DNA from: CAIUPE01 sp046091665
GTDB lineage: Bacteria > Pseudomonadota > Alphaproteobacteria > Rhizobiales > Beijerinckiaceae
Reading direction: 5' to 3'
DNA length: 64,000 bases
Assembly (NCBI GenBank): GCA_046091665.1
Contig: JBJTCD010000121.1
Location: 11,024-75,023 of the forward strand
Below are positions 1-8,649 of the stretch, one piece after another (position 1 is the stretch's first letter; each line of letters opens with the position of its first letter). A program made the translations under genes and the position numbers. Below the pieces are notes generated by a model. That model did not search any database and was not told where the DNA came from. It worked only from the letters and a program-made list of their open reading frames with translations.

Positions 1-5
1 ATCGC

Positions 6-713
6 GTGGCGGCAAAGCGCATAAGTCCTGATCTGTCCGATTTGGAAAATCGGATCGGCTATCACTTCAAGACGCGTGCCTATCTCGAGCAAGCGCTTAC
101 CCATATCAGCGCCGTCAAAGCGCCGGTTAATGCCGATGCTTATTATGAGCGGCTTGAATTTTTAGGCGATCGTGTTTTGGGATTAGCGATTGCCGAATTG
201 CTTTATCGAAACTTTCCGCATGAAGCGGAAGGCATCTTATCCCGTCGACTTGCCACGCTTGTTCGCAAAGAGAGCTGCGCACAAATTGCCGAGAGCTGGG
301 GTGTAAGTCCTTTCATCAAATTGGGCCCCGGTGAAATGCAATCGGGCTTGCGCAAGAAAGGCGTGTTGCTCGGGGATCTGTGCGAAGCGATCATTGCCGC
401 GATCTATCTTGATGGCGGTTATGATGAAGCGCGGCGGGTGGTCGAACAGAGCTTTGGGCACAAGCTTCATGAAAGCGATGCCGCGCGTCGCGACGCGAAA
501 TCGAGTTTGCAAGAATGGGCCTTGGGTCGGGGCTTGCCGGTGCCTCATTATCGCGAAGTTAAACGTTCCGGTCCTGATCACGCACCGGTTTTCGTGATCG
601 CGGTTGAGGTGCAAGGTTTTTTGTCCTGTGAGGCAGAAGGTCCGTCGAAACGTTTGGCGGAACATGCAGCGGCTCATTTTTTTATGTCGCGTGAAGGCGT
701 GGAGAGACCGTAA
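6..713 (+). CDS. rnc: Ribonuclease III
   Basis: Double-strand-specific endoribonuclease that processes rRNA precursors and structured mRNAs. The signature ERLEFLGDR lies at residues 48-56 with acidic catalytic residues E51 and D55; the second metal-binding pair is D124 and E127 in GDLCEA. A double-stranded RNA-binding domain occupies about residues 164-229. The length of 235 residues is normal for the family. The GTG start sits six bases from the window edge, so a slightly longer upstream start cannot be excluded. The stop overlaps the ATG of era by one base (TAATG), which implies translational coupling in an rnc-era-recO operon. Confidence 0.95.
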   Translation: MAAKRISPDLSDLENRIGYHFKTRAYLEQALTHISAVKAPVNADAYYERLEFLGDRVLGLAIAELLYRNFPHEAEGILSRRLATLVRKESCAQIAESWGVSPFIKLGPGEMQSGLRKKGVLLGDLCEAIIAAIYLDGGYDEARRVVEQSFGHKLHESDAARRDAKSSLQEWALGRGLPVPHYREVKRSGPDHAPVFVIAVEVQGFLSCEAEGPSKRLAEHAAAHFFMSREGVERP

Positions 714-1621
714 TGACTAATGAGACTCCGACGCGCTGCGGTTATGTCGCATTGATCGGCGTGCCAAATGCCGGGAAATCAACGCTTGTGAATGCGCTTG
801 TTGGTGCGAAAGTTTCAATCGTATCGCGCAAAGTGCAAACGACACGAGCGCTTGTGCGCGGCATTGCGATGGTCGATCAGACGCAGATTATCTTCGTTGA
901 TACGCCGGGGATTTTCTCACCGAAGCGTCGTCTTGAACGCGCGATGGTGACATCTGCTTGGGGCGGTGCGGGCGAGGCCGATGCGGTTGGTCTTGTGATT
1001 GATGCACGCAAAGGCATCGATACGGATGTCGAAGCTCTGCTTCAATCCCTAAGCGAATGGAAAAAGCCGATCCATCTCATCTTGAATAAAGTCGATCTCG
1101 TCGATCCGCCGCATCTTTTGACTTTGGCCGAAATGCTTAATCAAAGAATTTCTTTCAAAGAAACCTTCATGGTGTCCGCAACAACGGGAAGTGGTGTTGA
1201 TCGCGTGCGCTCGCATTTTGCCGCTTTGATGCCGGAGGGTCCGTGGCTTTATCCGGAAGATCAAGTCTCAGACGCTCCCATGCGTATGCTTGCCGCTGAA
1301 ATCACGCGCGAGAAATTATTTGAACGTCTGCATGATGAATTGCCTTATCGGTCAACGGTCGAAACCGATCAATGGCAGCAGCGCAAAGATGGGTCTGTCC
1401 GTATCGAACAAACAATTTTTGTCGAGCGCGAGAGCCAACGCATGATTGTGCTCGGTAAAGCTGGGCAGACCATCAAAGCGATTGGTGCGGCGTCACGCAA
1501 AGACATTGCCGAGGAAATTGAAACACCAGTTCATCTTTTTCTTCACGTGAAAGTGCGCGAAAATTGGTCGGATGATCCGGCGCGCTATCGCGAAATGGGT
1601 CTTGAATTTCCGAAAGAGTAA
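713..1621 (+). CDS. era: GTPase Era
   Basis: Essential GTPase that binds 16S rRNA and helps mature the 30S subunit. The G domain shows G1 GVPNAGKST (16-24), G3 DTPG (63-66) and G4 NKVD (125-128). The C-terminal KH RNA-binding domain has GKAGQTIK at 248-255. The length of 302 residues is typical. The ATG overlaps the rnc stop by one base, and recO follows 24 bases later, the usual alphaproteobacterial order. Confidence 0.97.
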   Translation: MTNETPTRCGYVALIGVPNAGKSTLVNALVGAKVSIVSRKVQTTRALVRGIAMVDQTQIIFVDTPGIFSPKRRLERAMVTSAWGGAGEADAVGLVIDARKGIDTDVEALLQSLSEWKKPIHLILNKVDLVDPPHLLTLAEMLNQRISFKETFMVSATTGSGVDRVRSHFAALMPEGPWLYPEDQVSDAPMRMLAAEITREKLFERLHDELPYRSTVETDQWQQRKDGSVRIEQTIFVERESQRMIVLGKAGQTIKAIGAASRKDIAEEIETPVHLFLHVKVRENWSDDPARYREMGLEFPKE

Positions 1622-1645
1622 ATTGCAGGGGCGGCCGTAAAGCAC

Positions 1646-2392
1646 ATGGAATGGCAGGATGATGCCATCGTGATCGGTGTGCGCCGTTTGGGCGAGGCCG
1701 ATGTCATTCTCGAAGCGATGACGCGTGCGCATGGTCGTCACTTGGGCGTCGTGCGAGGTGGCCGTTCGCGCCGTTTGCAACCGGCATTGCAAGCGGGGAA
1801 CGCGGTGTCGCTCTCTTGGCGTGCGCGGCTTGATGAGCAGCTTGGTCATTTTGCTGTTGAACCCATGCGGATGCGAGCGGCCGCTTTTATGGGTCAAAGA
1901 CGAACGCTTTACGCATTGACGACGATTGCCGCCCTTGTCCGTCTTTTACCCGAGCGTGATCCGCATCCGTCACTCTATGACGCGCTCGAAATTATTTTGA
2001 ACACGATGGATCAAGATGATCTTGCCGCGCCTTTGCTTGTGCGCTTCGAGGTGGCGCTGCTTGCAGAGCTTGGTTTCGGTCTTGATCTCACAGAATGCGC
2101 CGCCACCGGCGCCAAAGATCGATTGATTTATGTCTCTCCAAAATCGGGTCGTGCGGTATGTGAAGAGGCGGGCGAGCCCTATCGTGAGCGGCTCTTTAAG
2201 CTTCCGGCTTTTTTGTTGGACCAAGCCAATGTGGGCCTGCCGCAAGAAAGAGATGTCGCCGATGGTCTGGCTTTGACCGGCTATTTTCTCGAGCGCCATC
2301 TTTTCGGTGCGCGCAATCTGCCGCTTCCAGAGGCACGAGAGGCGCTTTCAACCCTCTATCGACAGGGAAAGGGCGCTGAAACCCTCGGCTAG
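1646..2392 (+). CDS. recO: DNA repair protein RecO
   Basis: Recombination mediator of the RecFOR pathway that loads RecA on SSB-coated DNA. The N-terminus (MEWQDDAIVIGVRRLGEAD) is the typical OB-fold start, and the C-terminal half carries the family motif YVSPKSGRAV. Only two cysteines flank that region, so a full four-cysteine zinc site is not present. The 248-residue length is normal. It lies 24 bases after era and 68 bases before parC and is probably co-transcribed with era. Confidence 0.93.
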   Translation: MEWQDDAIVIGVRRLGEADVILEAMTRAHGRHLGVVRGGRSRRLQPALQAGNAVSLSWRARLDEQLGHFAVEPMRMRAAAFMGQRRTLYALTTIAALVRLLPERDPHPSLYDALEIILNTMDQDDLAAPLLVRFEVALLAELGFGLDLTECAATGAKDRLIYVSPKSGRAVCEEAGEPYRERLFKLPAFLLDQANVGLPQERDVADGLALTGYFLERHLFGARNLPLPEAREALSTLYRQGKGAETLG

Positions 2393-2460
2393 AGGGGCTT
2401 CGGCTTGCCGCGAATCGGTTCTGAGGGCATCCGGACACGGGTAAAAATTGAGGTAGGTTC

Positions 2461-4707
2461 ATGGGTAAGCGCGTTGCTCCGCCGGATGATAAGGGCATAG
2501 AAGAAATCTCGTTGAAAGATGCGCTCGAAGAGCGTTATCTCGCTTATGCGCTTTCCACCATCATGCATCGCGCATTGCCGGATGCGCGCGACGGCTTGAA
2601 GCCTGTTCATCGCCGTCTTCTTTATGCGATGCGTTTGTTGCGTTTGGATCCGGGTCAGGCCTTTAAGAAATGCGCGCGCGTTGTCGGCGACGTGATTGGT
2701 AAATATCACCCGCATGGTGATCAATCGGTCTATGATGCACTCGTGCGTCTCGCGCAGGATTTTGCGGTTCGCTATCCGCTTGTTGATGGTCAAGGTAATT
2801 TTGGAAATATCGACGGCGATAATCCGGCCGCGATGCGTTACACCGAAGCGCGTCTTACAGAAGTTGCGCGTTTGCTTCTCGAAGGTCTCGATGAGAATGC
2901 GGTTGATTTCCGCGAGACCTATGATGGCTCGGAAGAAGAGCCGCTTGTTCTCCCCGCAGCTTTCCCCAATCTTCTTGCCAATGGTTCGCAAGGCATTGCG
3001 GTGGGGATGGCAACATCCATTCCGCCACATAATGCCGCTGAACTTTGTGATGCTGCGCTTTATTTGATTGCACATCCGAAAGCGACGACGGATCAAATTC
3101 TCACTTTCGTGCCAGGTCCTGATTTTCCAACAGGTGGTGTGATTGTTGAATCGCGCGAGTCGATTGCCGAGACCTATCGCACGGGGCGTGGTTCGTTTCG
3201 CGTGCGCGCGAAATGGACGAAGGAAGATCAAGGGCGGGGATTGTGGTCGATCATCGTGACCGAAATTCCTTATATGGATCCATAATCGCGTCTGATCGAG
3301 AAACTTGCTGAATTGATCAATGAACGCAAATTGCCTTTCCTTGCCGACGTGCGTGATGAATCAGCAGAAGATATTCGCATCGTCATCGAGCCGCGTGCGC
3401 GTACAGTTGATCCGGAAATTCTGATGGAGTCGCTCTTCAAACTCACCGAGCTTGAAGCGCGTGTGCCGATGAATATGAATGTTTTGACTGCAGGTCTTGT
3501 GCCGCGTGTGTTAGGCCTTGCCGATGTACTACGTGAATGGCTCAATCATCGCCGTGATGTGTTGGAGCGTCGATCGCGTCATCGACTCAATCAGATTGAT
3601 AAGCGTCTTGAAATTCTCAAAGGCCTATTGATCGTCTATCTCGATCTTGATCGTGTGATCAAAATCATCCGCGAGAAAGACGATCCAAAGGCTGAACTCA
3701 TCAAAGCATTCAAATTGAATGATGTTCAGGCGGAAGCGATTTTGAACACGCGTTTGCGTTCTTTGCGCAAATTGGAAGAGATGGAACTCAGGCGTGAATT
3801 CGAAACGCTCACCGAAGAAAAAGCACAGATTGAATTGCTTCTCGCTTCGCCGGATAAGCAATGGAAAGCGATTTCATGGCAAATTCGTGAGGTCAAAAAG
3901 AGCTTTGGTCCTGACACAAAAATCGGCAAGAGACGGTCGAATTTTGCTGAAGCGCCCGAGATTGGCACAGTCGATCTCACCGAAGCGATGGTTGAGCGTG
4001 AACCGCTTACCGTCGTGCTTTCGGAGAAGGGCTGGATTCGTGCGCTAAAAGGTTATGTGACGGATTTGGGCAATCTGCAGTTTAAAGGCGATGATGCGCT
4101 GAAACTGAGTTTCCATACAGAGACAACCGCAAAAATTCTGGTCTTCGTCACAAGCGGAAAAGTTTACACGCTTGATGCCTCTAAACTGCCGGGCGGTCGC
4201 GGCTTCGGTGATCCTGTTCGGTTGCTCGCCGATATTGATGAAGGCGCGGAGATCGTAACCGCATGGCCGCATAAAGCGGGCGAAAAATTATTGTTTGCTT
4301 CATCCGTTGGCCGCGGTTTCATCGCGCTTTCAGATGACACGATTGCGAACACACGCAAAGGGCGGCAAGTGCTCAATCTTGATGATCGTGAAACCGCACG
4401 TTTTGTTGTGCCGGTTGAAGGCGATCATGTCGCCGCGATTGGCGAGAACCGCAAATTACTTTGTTTCCCGCTTTCACAAATGGTGGAGATGGCGCGCGGC
4501 AAAGGTGTTCGCATTCAAAAATATAAAGATGGCGGCATGGCCGATATCAAGACCTTCAAATTGTCTGAAGGTCTTACATGGAAAGATACAGCCGGCCGCA
4601 CATGGACAGTTGGCAAGCCTGACATCAAGGAGTGGATCGGCAGCCGTTCGGATGCCGGACGTTTGCCGCCAAAAGGTTTCCCAAAATCGAATAGGTTTTC
4701 GGCTTAG
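2461..4707 (+). pseudogene. parC: Topoisomerase IV subunit A interrupted by an in-frame TAA
   Basis: The A subunit of topoisomerase IV decatenates daughter chromosomes. The frame encodes a complete ParC of about 748 codons: winged-helix DNA gate, catalytic Tyr127 in AMRYTEAR, quinolone-pocket region HPHGDQSVYD (83-92), tower domain, and a C-terminal beta-pinwheel lacking the GyrA box. Codon 275 (3283-3285) is TAA between EIPYMDP and SRLIEKLAEL, where relatives usually have lysine, so AAA to TAA would explain it. The frame continues without a shift for 473 more codons. A TTG at 3313 could start a second piece, but no good ribosome-binding site precedes it. This may be a real nonsense mutation, a split gene, readthrough or an assembly error. 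TAA ends many neighbouring genes, so it is not reassigned. Confidence 0.88.
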
Positions 4708-4723
4708 TTTTTGAATAGTGCTG

Positions 4724-5485
4724 TCACGTGTCGGAGTAACGTTCGACACGGGCCCACCCATTCGTGCCCAAACGTTCTTGCGGCAAGAAGCGCGCTTTAT
4801 ATGCCATTTTGCGTGAGCCCGGAATCCAATAGCCGAGATAAAGATAGGGCAGGCCACGTTTGCGCGTGCGTTCTATATGATCAAGGATCATATAGGTGCC
4901 GAGACTGCGTTGGCTCTCTTCCGGGTTATAAAAAGAATAAACCATCGACAACCCGTCGGACAGAACATCGGTCAAGGCGGTGGCGAGAAGCGGGCCTGTG
5001 GCCTGTCCGAAAAATCCGGGCTCGGTGCTGCGACGACGATATTCAACCAGTTCGGTATCGACATGCGTATCTTCGATCATCAGCGTGAAATCGAGAATGT
5101 TCATATCGATCATGCCGCCTTCCGTATGACGTGCAGAAAGATATGAGCGAAACAATCCGTAATGCTCGGCGCTCGCGGTATTCGGTGCTTCCGTCCCCAT
5201 CAAATCGCCGTTGCGCTCCAGAACGCGGGCGAGATTGCGGGAGGGGGTAAATTCATCGACCGGCACCCGCACCGACACGCAGGCTGAACAGCGTTCACAG
5301 GCAGGCCGATAGGCAATCGTTTGGGAGCGACGAAATCCGGCTTCCGAGAGCAGGTTGTTCAGGCTTTTCGCCCGCCGTCCGATCAGATGGGTGAAGACTT
5401 TTCGTTCCATTTGGCCCGGAATATAGCCGCAGGGGCTCGGTGCCGTCATGAAAAACTGGGTTGGATCCTGTGCTTGATTTGTCAT
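4724..5485 (-). CDS. bpt: Aspartate/glutamate leucyl-tRNA-protein transferase (Bpt/Ate family)
   Basis: Transfers an amino acid, leucine in the bacterial Bpt branch, from tRNA to the N-terminus of proteins that begin with acidic residues, marking them for ClpSAP degradation. Family features are PSPCGYIPGQ (16-25) and the cysteine cluster C63, C66, C69 (CERCSAC) in the N-terminal domain, followed by a GNAT-like half. The 253-residue length is normal. ATG is the only reasonable start. It is convergent with parC (16-base gap) and divergent from the CAP lipoprotein gene. Leucyl versus arginyl specificity is assigned by family only. Confidence 0.92.
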   Translation of the reverse strand: MTNQAQDPTQFFMTAPSPCGYIPGQMERKVFTHLIGRRAKSLNNLLSEAGFRRSQTIAYRPACERCSACVSVRVPVDEFTPSRNLARVLERNGDLMGTEAPNTASAEHYGLFRSYLSARHTEGGMIDMNILDFTLMIEDTHVDTELVEYRRRSTEPGFFGQATGPLLATALTDVLSDGLSMVYSFYNPEESQRSLGTYMILDHIERTRKRGLPYLYLGYWIPGSRKMAYKARFLPQERLGTNGWARVERYSDT

Positions 5486-5663
5486 CCGCTAGTCCGTGAT
5501 CGATCCCGTATCCTTACCCTGCTCAGATGATAGGCATGAGTCACACTTCCGTGCAATCGCTTTGGGTAAGTCAACCGCTTTGTCGCAGGGGACTAGCCAG
5601 CGCGCATATGGATTTTCTATTATGCAGCTTAACGGACAGATTTAGGCGGGAAGGGCCTCGCAT

Positions 5664-6260
5664 ATGATTGAGAATAGTCTTCGGGTCGGAATTGTGGCTT
5701 TGGTGTCCTTGTTTGTGGCGTCCTGCGCGACAACCCCAACACCGCAATCATCTGTCTCAGGAGGCGTCGCTGACGTTTCCAATGAAGCCGTGGGCCTAGT
5801 AAATTCCTTCCGGGCTCAAAATGGTCTTGGCCCCGTGAGTGTCAATTCCGCCGTTGTTGAAGCTGCGCGCTATCAGGCGGTCGCGATGGCGTCGCGCGAT
5901 GTGCTGTCTCATGAAGTGGCGGGCGACTTCACAACGCGCATGAACAATGCCGGCTTTACCTATGCACTTGCTACAGAAAATGTTGGCGCGGCAGATCGAT
6001 CTGTTGCGGACTCGATCAATGCCTGGATCCGTTCGCCCCATCATCGCGAAAATATGCTGATGAGAGAGGCCAAATATATGGGTATGATTAGGGCGAGCGC
6101 GCCGGGCTCACGCTATCGGACTTATTGGGCGCTCATCCTTACATCAGCTGAGGCGGGTTCGGGTCCAAAAATTATCTATAGCTCCGGCAAACCGGGCAAA
6201 GGAAAAGTGGGAACGCCGTTCGAAAATGACGGCGTCCAGATTTTCTTTACCGGACATTGA
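5664..6260 (+). CDS. CAP (SCP/PR-1) domain lipoprotein
   Basis: Probable envelope-anchored protein of unknown function. The N-terminus is a lipoprotein signal with lipobox VASC, so lipidation is expected at C21. The rest is a CAP domain (about 38-160) with the usual cavity residues H83, E105 and H126 or H127 (SPHHRENML). CAP proteins bind small molecules or act at the cell surface, but most bacterial members have no assigned role. A GGGAAGGG ribosome-binding site lies about 10 bases before the ATG. It stands alone between divergent bpt and convergent hemB. Confidence 0.85.
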   Translation: MIENSLRVGIVALVSLFVASCATTPTPQSSVSGGVADVSNEAVGLVNSFRAQNGLGPVSVNSAVVEAARYQAVAMASRDVLSHEVAGDFTTRMNNAGFTYALATENVGAADRSVADSINAWIRSPHHRENMLMREAKYMGMIRASAPGSRYRTYWALILTSAEAGSGPKIIYSSGKPGKGKVGTPFENDGVQIFFTGH

Positions 6261-6264
6261 GGGA

Positions 6265-6287
6265 TCGCGCGCGTGTCTAGCGCGCGA
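6265..6287. terminator. GC-rich hairpin between the CAP gene and hemB
   Basis: A perfect 8-bp stem (TCGCGCGC / GCGCGCGA) encloses a 7-base loop. It begins four bases after the CAP gene stop and spans the hemB stop codon from the other side. There is no T-run on either strand, so it would be at best a weak or Rho-assisted bidirectional terminator, or an RNA 3'-end stabiliser. Confidence 0.45.
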
Positions 6288-7281
6288 GCATCTCCGCAAC
6301 ACGGGGTGCGAAATAAGTCAGGATTCCATCGGCGCCAGCGCGTTTGAAAGCGAGTAAACTTTCAAGCATCGCGCGGTCGCCATCGAGCCAGCCATTCTTG
6401 GCAGCAGCCATGATCATCGCATACTCGCCCGACACCTGATAGGCGAAGGTCGGCACACCGAAATGTTCACGCACGCGGTGAACAATATCGAGATAGGGCA
6501 TGCCGGGTTTCACCATTACCATGTCGGCACCTTCTTCGAGATCAAGCGCCACTTCTCTGATGGCTTCTTCGCCATTGGCCGGATCCATTTGATAGGTCCG
6601 TTTGTCGCCGACCAAAGTTGCCGAGGTTCCGATCGCGTCGCGAAAGGGACCATAAAAGGCGGAGGCATATTTCGCCGCATAGGCCATGAGCTGCACTAAT
6701 TCATAACCCTGATCATCAAGCGCAGCGCGAATGGCTCCCACGCGTCCATCCATCATATCGGAAGGCGCGATGATGTCCGATCCCGCTTCTGCTTGAACCA
6801 ATGCCTGACGGGCGAGCTGGAATACCGTTTCATCATTCAAAATGGTTTCGCCCGAGAGCAATCCGTCATGGCCATGGCTTATATAGGGATCAAGCGCGAC
6901 ATCCGTCATCAAACCGATTTGAGGCGCGACTTTTTTGATCGCGCGGCAGGCCTGACAGACAAGATTGTTGGAATTGAGCGCTTCGCTTCCCGTCGCATCG
7001 CGTTTTGCGGGATCGGTATAGGGAAAAAGGGCGATGACTGGAATGCCGAGTTTGGCAGCTTTTTCTGCATCCCGTGCCGCTTCATCGACACTTAGTCTCT
7101 CGACGCCCGGCATAGAAGCAACGGGCACGCGTTGATTAACCCCGTCGACGATAAAAATCGGCCAGATCAGATCATCCGTGGTCAAGCGGTTTTCACGAAC
7201 CAACCGACGCGACCATTCCGCTTTCCGGTTCCGCCGGGGGCGATGAGGCAAAATCAAGCGCGCAGTGTCGCGGGACGCCAT
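6277..7281 (-). CDS. hemB: Delta-aminolevulinic acid dehydratase (porphobilinogen synthase)
   Basis: Condenses two 5-aminolevulinate molecules into porphobilinogen in haem synthesis. Numbered from ATG at 7281, the two active-site lysines are K204 (YAAKYAS) and K258 (MVKPGMPYLD). The metal loop at about 127-140 reads DVALDPYISHGHDG: the zinc-ligand cysteines are replaced by Ala and Asp, so this is the magnesium-type rather than the zinc-type enzyme. A GTG three codons upstream is in frame, but GGAGTGAG places a good ribosome-binding site eight bases before the ATG, which I prefer (334 residues). Confidence 0.95.
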   Translation of the reverse strand: MASRDTARLILPHRPRRNRKAEWSRRLVRENRLTTDDLIWPIFIVDGVNQRVPVASMPGVERLSVDEAARDAEKAAKLGIPVIALFPYTDPAKRDATGSEALNSNNLVCQACRAIKKVAPQIGLMTDVALDPYISHGHDGLLSGETILNDETVFQLARQALVQAEAGSDIIAPSDMMDGRVGAIRAALDDQGYELVQLMAYAAKYASAFYGPFRDAIGTSATLVGDKRTYQMDPANGEEAIREVALDLEEGADMVMVKPGMPYLDIVHRVREHFGVPTFAYQVSGEYAMIMAAAKNGWLDGDRAMLESLLAFKRAGADGILTYFAPRVAEMLAR

Positions 7282-7431
7282 GTTACTCACTCCAATCCCA
7301 TCTATTTCTTGTCTTAGGAAGCGCTTTTACCATCGCCTTGATTGTCTTCGGAAGAGGAAGAGGCGATATTTCTTGTCGATTTATCCGATCCACCTTGCCC
7401 CTCCATAGGGGCCAATGGCATAAAACGACCC

Positions 7432-7845
7432 ATGGCCATTCATCTCGATGTCTCGCAAACAAAACTGCATTTTGTTTTGCAAGTTTCCTATCGGATTTTG
7501 GCCATTTTCTGGCTGATCAAGGGATTCTGGGCTTGGGCGGATTTGACGGGCGCGATTGGCCCGGGACTTCACCTGGTCAAGACCGCCCTCGACGCTGAGT
7601 TGGCGATGGCTTTGGTTTTTGCAATTCTCGATTTAATCGCGGGCGTCGCGCTGTGGATGTCTTGGCGTTGGGGCGCGGGCGTGTGGTTTCTGGTGGCGAC
7701 CGCTTATGGATTGTCGGCCATCGCGTCACAGTCGAGTTTCGCGCACGAGATGCTCGGCGTATTCACTCTGGTGTTGGTTGTTGTCCATATCCTGCGGATC
7801 TTTTTCGTTCGGGCGCAGCCTGAAAAACGACTCACAATCCTTTGA
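7432..7845 (+). CDS. Small membrane protein beside ldtR (DUF6163-like)
   Basis: A predicted inner-membrane protein of about 137 residues with four hydrophobic segments and a short basic tail ending RAQPEKRLTIL. From memory it resembles the DUF6163 family that accompanies ldtR in Hyphomicrobiales; I could not confirm this. The ATG at 7432 (MAIHLDVSQTK) is preferred over an in-frame TTG at 7342, because the intervening 30 residues are not hydrophobic and look non-coding. It is divergent from hemB and lies 162 bases before ldtR. No catalytic motif is visible. Confidence 0.65.
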   Translation: MAIHLDVSQTKLHFVLQVSYRILAIFWLIKGFWAWADLTGAIGPGLHLVKTALDAELAMALVFAILDLIAGVALWMSWRWGAGVWFLVATAYGLSAIASQSSFAHEMLGVFTLVLVVVHILRIFFVRAQPEKRLTIL

Positions 7846-7957
7846 AATTCAATCGATTCATTTTTAGCCATTGGCTTTCCGTCCTGCTTACCCTTTTTAA
7901 GGTAAGGTTTTCTTAGGTACAAAAATTAATACGTCTTTTACGAGCATTCTCATATTC

Positions 7958-7986
7958 CCTAACGTCAAGATTGTATTACGTTTAGG
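7958..7986. promoter_or_regulatory. Imperfect inverted repeat upstream of ldtR
   Basis: CCTAACGT at 7958-7965 faces ACGTTTAGG at 7978-7986; the arms match over 8 bp apart from one extra T in the right arm. It lies 22 bases before the ldtR ATG in an AT-rich stretch, a fitting place for an autoregulatory operator of a dimeric MarR protein. Assignment to LdtR is inference. Confidence 0.35.
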
Positions 7987-8007
7987 AATTAAAGGGGATG
8001 GTCTCCG

Positions 8008-8520
8008 ATGAATAAGATGGTCAAGATTTCCGTTAATGATGCTTCAGTGAAGACGCTTGGGGCTGCGGCGCCTGTTTATCTTGAATCGCTTTCGCTGGTC
8101 GAAAGACTTCACCGGGGACTGCTTGACGTAGTCAAGGATGAGTTTGACCGTCGCGGCCGTTCGGACGTCAACCCGGTTCAGGCTTTGCTGCTTTTTAATA
8201 TTGGAGACAAGGAATTGACCGCAGGCGAATTGCGTTCACGCGGCTATTATCTCGGCTCCAACGTCTCCTATAACGTCAAGAAATTGGTCGAGACGGGCTA
8301 TCTCTCGCATGAAAGATCGCGTGTTGATCGGCGCTCTGTTCGGATTAAGCTGACCGAAAAGGGACGCCAAATCCACGACATCGTGCAGGGTCTTTATTCC
8401 AAACATACCCGCACGGTGGAACGGGTAGGGGGGATCAGCGAGCCCGAATTTCGCTCGGCCAATGCCATTTTGATGCGGCTTGAACGTTTTTTCAGCGATA
8501 ATGTGAAATATCGTCTTTAA
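8008..8520 (+). CDS. ldtR: MarR-family regulator LdtR
   Basis: A dimeric winged-helix regulator of 170 residues. The region from about 72 to 130 (ELTAGELRSRGYYLGSNVSYNVKKLVETGYL, then the basic wing RSRVDRRSVRI) is the DNA-binding domain. LdtR proteins of Rhizobiales control an L,D-transpeptidase gene and stress tolerance, and the next gene here is exactly such an enzyme. GGGGA lies about 11 bases before the ATG. An ATG at 7998 in another frame runs straight into a stop. Dyads before this gene and before the transpeptidase gene are possible binding sites. Confidence 0.85.
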   Translation: MNKMVKISVNDASVKTLGAAAPVYLESLSLVERLHRGLLDVVKDEFDRRGRSDVNPVQALLLFNIGDKELTAGELRSRGYYLGSNVSYNVKKLVETGYLSHERSRVDRRSVRIKLTEKGRQIHDIVQGLYSKHTRTVERVGGISEPEFRSANAILMRLERFFSDNVKYRL

Positions 8521-8598
8521 AAGCGCGGCTCGTCCTTCGTCATCAAATTGCCAAAACTTGGGCGCTAGAGACTCATCTCAAAAGCGTTGTGACAGGAA

Positions 8599-8624
8599 TC
8601 ATTAACGCGATTTTGCGATAATGA
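8599..8624. promoter_or_regulatory. Dyad overlapping a probable extended -10 promoter of the L,D-transpeptidase gene
   Basis: Arms TCATTAACGC and GCGATAATGA match at 9 of 10 positions across a 6-base spacer. The right arm contains TGCGATAAT, close to an extended -10 element, so a protein bound here would meet RNA polymerase. It ends 25 bases before the transpeptidase ATG. LdtR, encoded just upstream, is the obvious candidate, but that link is inference. Confidence 0.45.
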
Positions 8625-8649
8625 ATGTCTTCTGAGTTTCGGGATTTTG

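Noticed and set aside
2389..3231. Long antisense frame of 280 codons opposite recO/parC
   Set aside because: It mirrors the codon pattern of parC and has no protein family character; other long antisense frames, such as 4724-5088 and 22227-22931, were rejected for the same reason.
3313..4707. Second parC fragment as an independent gene
   Set aside because: Its only start is a TTG without a ribosome-binding site, and it begins in the middle of a ParC domain, so it is described as part of the interrupted gene.
5488..5597. Eight-base inverted repeat GCTAGTCC / GGACTAGC in the bpt-CAP gap
   Set aside because: The arms are about 94 bases apart with no supporting structure; such a match can arise by chance.
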